64,000 nucleotides of DNA. Source: Nitrobacter sp039808345 (lineage in GTDB: Bacteria > Pseudomonadota > Alphaproteobacteria > Rhizobiales > Xanthobacteraceae). Shown here in pieces: positions 62,755-64,000 of this stretch. Every line of letters starts with the position of its first letter. Within the stretch, counting starts at the first letter, position 1. The stretch spans positions 620,001-684,000 of the forward strand of contig NZ_CP181167.1 in the NCBI RefSeq assembly GCF_047824785.1, written 5' to 3'. The notes under the pieces were generated by a model. The model did not search any database and had not been told where the DNA came from. It saw only the letters and a program-made list of their open reading frames with translations. The translations under genes were made by a program, and so were the position numbers.

Positions 62755-62973
62755 GCGTGTCCTGAGCCCGTCATCGCGCCGCCCGTACTGGAAAGCGCAT
62801 GATCCCCTTGCTGCTCGCTAAAATTGCGGCAGCTGATGGGTGACCGTATCGGCGGCTCGCCCGTACTTCAAGAGCCGCATTTTATCCGCGGCGCAATTGC
62901 AGGCTTGCTCCCGTTGAGGTAATAATTCCTAACTCTTGAGCGAACCCACTGCCGCGGAATCAGGACGCGCCTC

Positions 62974-63606
62974 ATGGTCATGCTGACACACGCCCAGATA
63001 TGGACGGCGCTGGACCGTCTTGCGGAGCGCGCCGGCCTGTCGCCATCGGGCCTCGCGAGAAGGGCAGGGCTCGACCCGACCACCTTCAACAAATCGAAAC
63101 GCATCACCGGCGACGGGCGCGAGCGGTGGCCCTCGACCGAGTCGGTGGCCAAGGCGCTGGCCGCGACCGGCACCGCGATCGACACTTTCGTGCAATTCAT
63201 CGAAGACACGGAGCGAGCCGCCAAGGCGGTGCCGCTGCTGGGCTTCGCCGAAGCCGGCGCCGGCGGTTATTTCGACGATGGCGGCTTTCCCGTGGGCAAG
63301 GGTTGGGACGAGGTGGGGCTGCCTTGCGTCAATGACGAGCACGCTTACGCGCTGGAGATATCCGGAGACTCGATGAAGCCCGCCTATCGCGACGGCGATG
63401 TCATCGTGGTCTCGCCGGGGACGCCGATCCGGCGTGGCGATCGGGTGGTGGTGAAGACCAGGGATGGCGAGGTGATGGTGAAGGAACTCAAGCGCCGCAC
63501 CGCCAGGACCATTGAACTGCAATCGCTCAATCCGAGCCACGCCAACCGCACGCTGCCCGCTTCGGAGGTGGAGTGGATCGCGCGGATCGTGTGGGCGAGC
63601 CAATGA
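62974..63606 (+). CDS. HTH - S24 peptidase transcriptional regulator
   Basis: This 210-aa protein has an N-terminal HTH (ERAGLSPSGLARRAGLDPTTFNKSKR) and a C-terminal S24/LexA-like peptidase domain: Ser in EISGDSMKPAYRDGDVIVVSP and Lys in DRVVVKTRDGEVMVKEL. It resembles CI-type repressors that self-cleave. It is intact in otherwise core DNA and diverges from the DUF952/pyrD operon, so it may be a host regulator. A second ATG lies at 62980. Confidence 0.88.
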   Translation: MVMLTHAQIWTALDRLAERAGLSPSGLARRAGLDPTTFNKSKRITGDGRERWPSTESVAKALAATGTAIDTFVQFIEDTERAAKAVPLLGFAEAGAGGYFDDGGFPVGKGWDEVGLPCVNDEHAYALEISGDSMKPAYRDGDVIVVSPGTPIRRGDRVVVKTRDGEVMVKELKRRTARTIELQSLNPSHANRTLPASEVEWIARIVWASQ

Positions 63607-63614
63607 TCCTGCTT

Positions 63615-63636
63615 CCTCTCCCGCCGTCCGGAGAGG
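63615..63636. terminator. Hairpin after the S24 gene
   Basis: CCTCTCC and GGAGAGG form a 7-bp stem with an 8-nt loop, 9 bp after the stop codon. There is no long U-tract, so termination is only probable. Confidence 0.45.
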
Positions 63637-63639
63637 AAA

Positions 63640-63737
63640 GCGCTATAAGAATGCAAACCGGTTCGCGTGAAGGAAACGCGTCAAATATAAACTCAGAGTC
63701 TTTCACTGCTTCCATGAAGCGATGAAAGACTCAGAAT
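63640..63737. repeat. Dispersed palindromic repeat, partial copy 5
   Basis: AACCGGTTCGCGTGAAGGAAACGCGTCAAATA corresponds to the core of the other copies. The flanking arm is changed to TGAGTC/GACTCA-type (AGTCTTTCA...TGAAAGACT). Confidence 0.6.
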
Positions 63738-63779
63738 GATATCGTGCGGCCAGGAGATGCCGTATGAACGACGCCCGGT

Positions 63780-64000
63780 CTACGCCACCGCGCCGTCTTT
63801 CTTGTTCTGGCGATTCCTGACGAGATCATCGACCACGGCGGGATCGGCCAGCGTCGTGGTGTCGCCGAGGCTGGACGGTTCGTCCTCGGCGATCTTGCGC
63901 AGGATGCGGCGCATGATCTTGCCCGAGCGGGTTTTCGGCAGGCCCGGCGCGAACTGGATCAGGTCGGGCGAGGCGATCGGGCCGATGTCCTTGCGCACCC
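63780..64000 (-). CDS. acs: Acetyl-CoA synthetase, 3' end (5' end outside window)
   Basis: The visible C-terminal 73 residues read RKDIGPIASPDLIQFAPGLPKTRSGKIMRRILRKIAEDEPSSLGDTTTLADPAVVDDLVRNRQNKK. PKTRSGKIMRRILR includes the Lys acetylated to control Acs activity. It converts acetate, CoA and ATP to acetyl-CoA. The start lies beyond the right edge. Confidence 0.95.
   Translation of the reverse strand, partial: VRKDIGPIASPDLIQFAPGLPKTRSGKIMRRILRKIAEDEPSSLGDTTTLADPAVVDDLVRNRQNKKDGAVA

Noticed and set aside
1..64000. CRISPR array or rRNA operon
   Set aside because: No series of regular direct repeats with unique spacers and no conserved rRNA blocks were seen. The only periodic repeats are the four-copy array at 29597-29702.

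Overview
The window looks like a chromosomal segment of an alphaproteobacterium of the Bradyrhizobiaceae (Nitrobacter, Afipia, Rhodopseudomonas, Bradyrhizobium type). The basis is high GC, the pyrD / DUF952 / S24 regulator / acs neighbourhood at the right end, the ECF sigma - DUF4142 - cupredoxin group, and a dispersed palindromic intergenic repeat of the kind common in these genomes. About 1-52 kb is a mosaic accessory region. About 52.3-64 kb is ordinary chromosome with one visible deletion scar. Function calls rest on recognition of motifs in translated frames; no database search was run.

Layout. (1) 0-5.9 kb: a WYL-domain regulator overlaps a UvrD/Rep-type helicase (cut by the left edge), and diverges from a very large sacsin-type HATPase - DUF3883 protein; this resembles a defence cassette. 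(2) 6.2-9.5 kb: a large serine recombinase with a frameshifted C-terminus, overlapped by two ParB/RepB-like genes, plus a divergent small HTH gene. (3) 10.7-19.2 kb: a type I restriction-modification locus hsdM-hsdS-fic-hsdR on the minus strand. hsdS is broken twice, by an IS3-family insertion with a 3-bp target duplication and by an in-frame amber codon. (4) 19.3-23.1 kb: a baeRF11 gene lying between two copies of the tail of a recombinase-partner HTH gene, then the mobility module HTH / serine recombinase / DUF2924 / small protein. (5) 23.2-25.4 kb: a two-gene cassette of unknown function (416 aa protein and a winged-helix protein). (6) 25.5-43.6 kb: an HK97-type prophage or prophage remnant. 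It has a sigma-like factor, a primase/DUF3987 gene with a frameshift, a direct-repeat array, HNH, a ParB-methyltransferase fusion, terminases, portal, protease, capsid and connectors. It ends in a terminator and a broken M15 endolysin, and no tail genes are present. A universal-stress-protein gene sits inside the head operon between 17-bp direct repeats.

(7) 43.6-45.3 kb: cupredoxin, DUF4142 and ECF sigma genes. (8) 46.3-51.1 kb: the second copy of the IS, IS5-family transposase fragments, an OprP-like porin and a small secreted protein. (9) 51.1-52.0 kb: an N-terminally eroded tyrosine integrase. (10) 52.3-64 kb: SNase-like secreted protein, GlsB and YidB family proteins, tRNA-Arg(CCT), an ABC transporter with acyl-CoA-dehydrogenase-like and CMD/AhpD-like enzymes, an exonuclease/DNA-ligase deletion scar, DUF6460, DUF952-pyrD, an S24 repressor-like gene and the 3' end of acs.

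How the parts relate: most genes in the first 44 kb concern DNA conflict and mobility (restriction, helicase and ATPase defence, Fic, recombinases, phage head assembly). Many carry fresh lesions (IS insertion, amber codon, frameshifts, tail-module loss), so the island appears to be decaying while some cassettes (WYL/UvrD/HATPase, the 416+326 aa pair, the phage head operon) stay open and probably functional.
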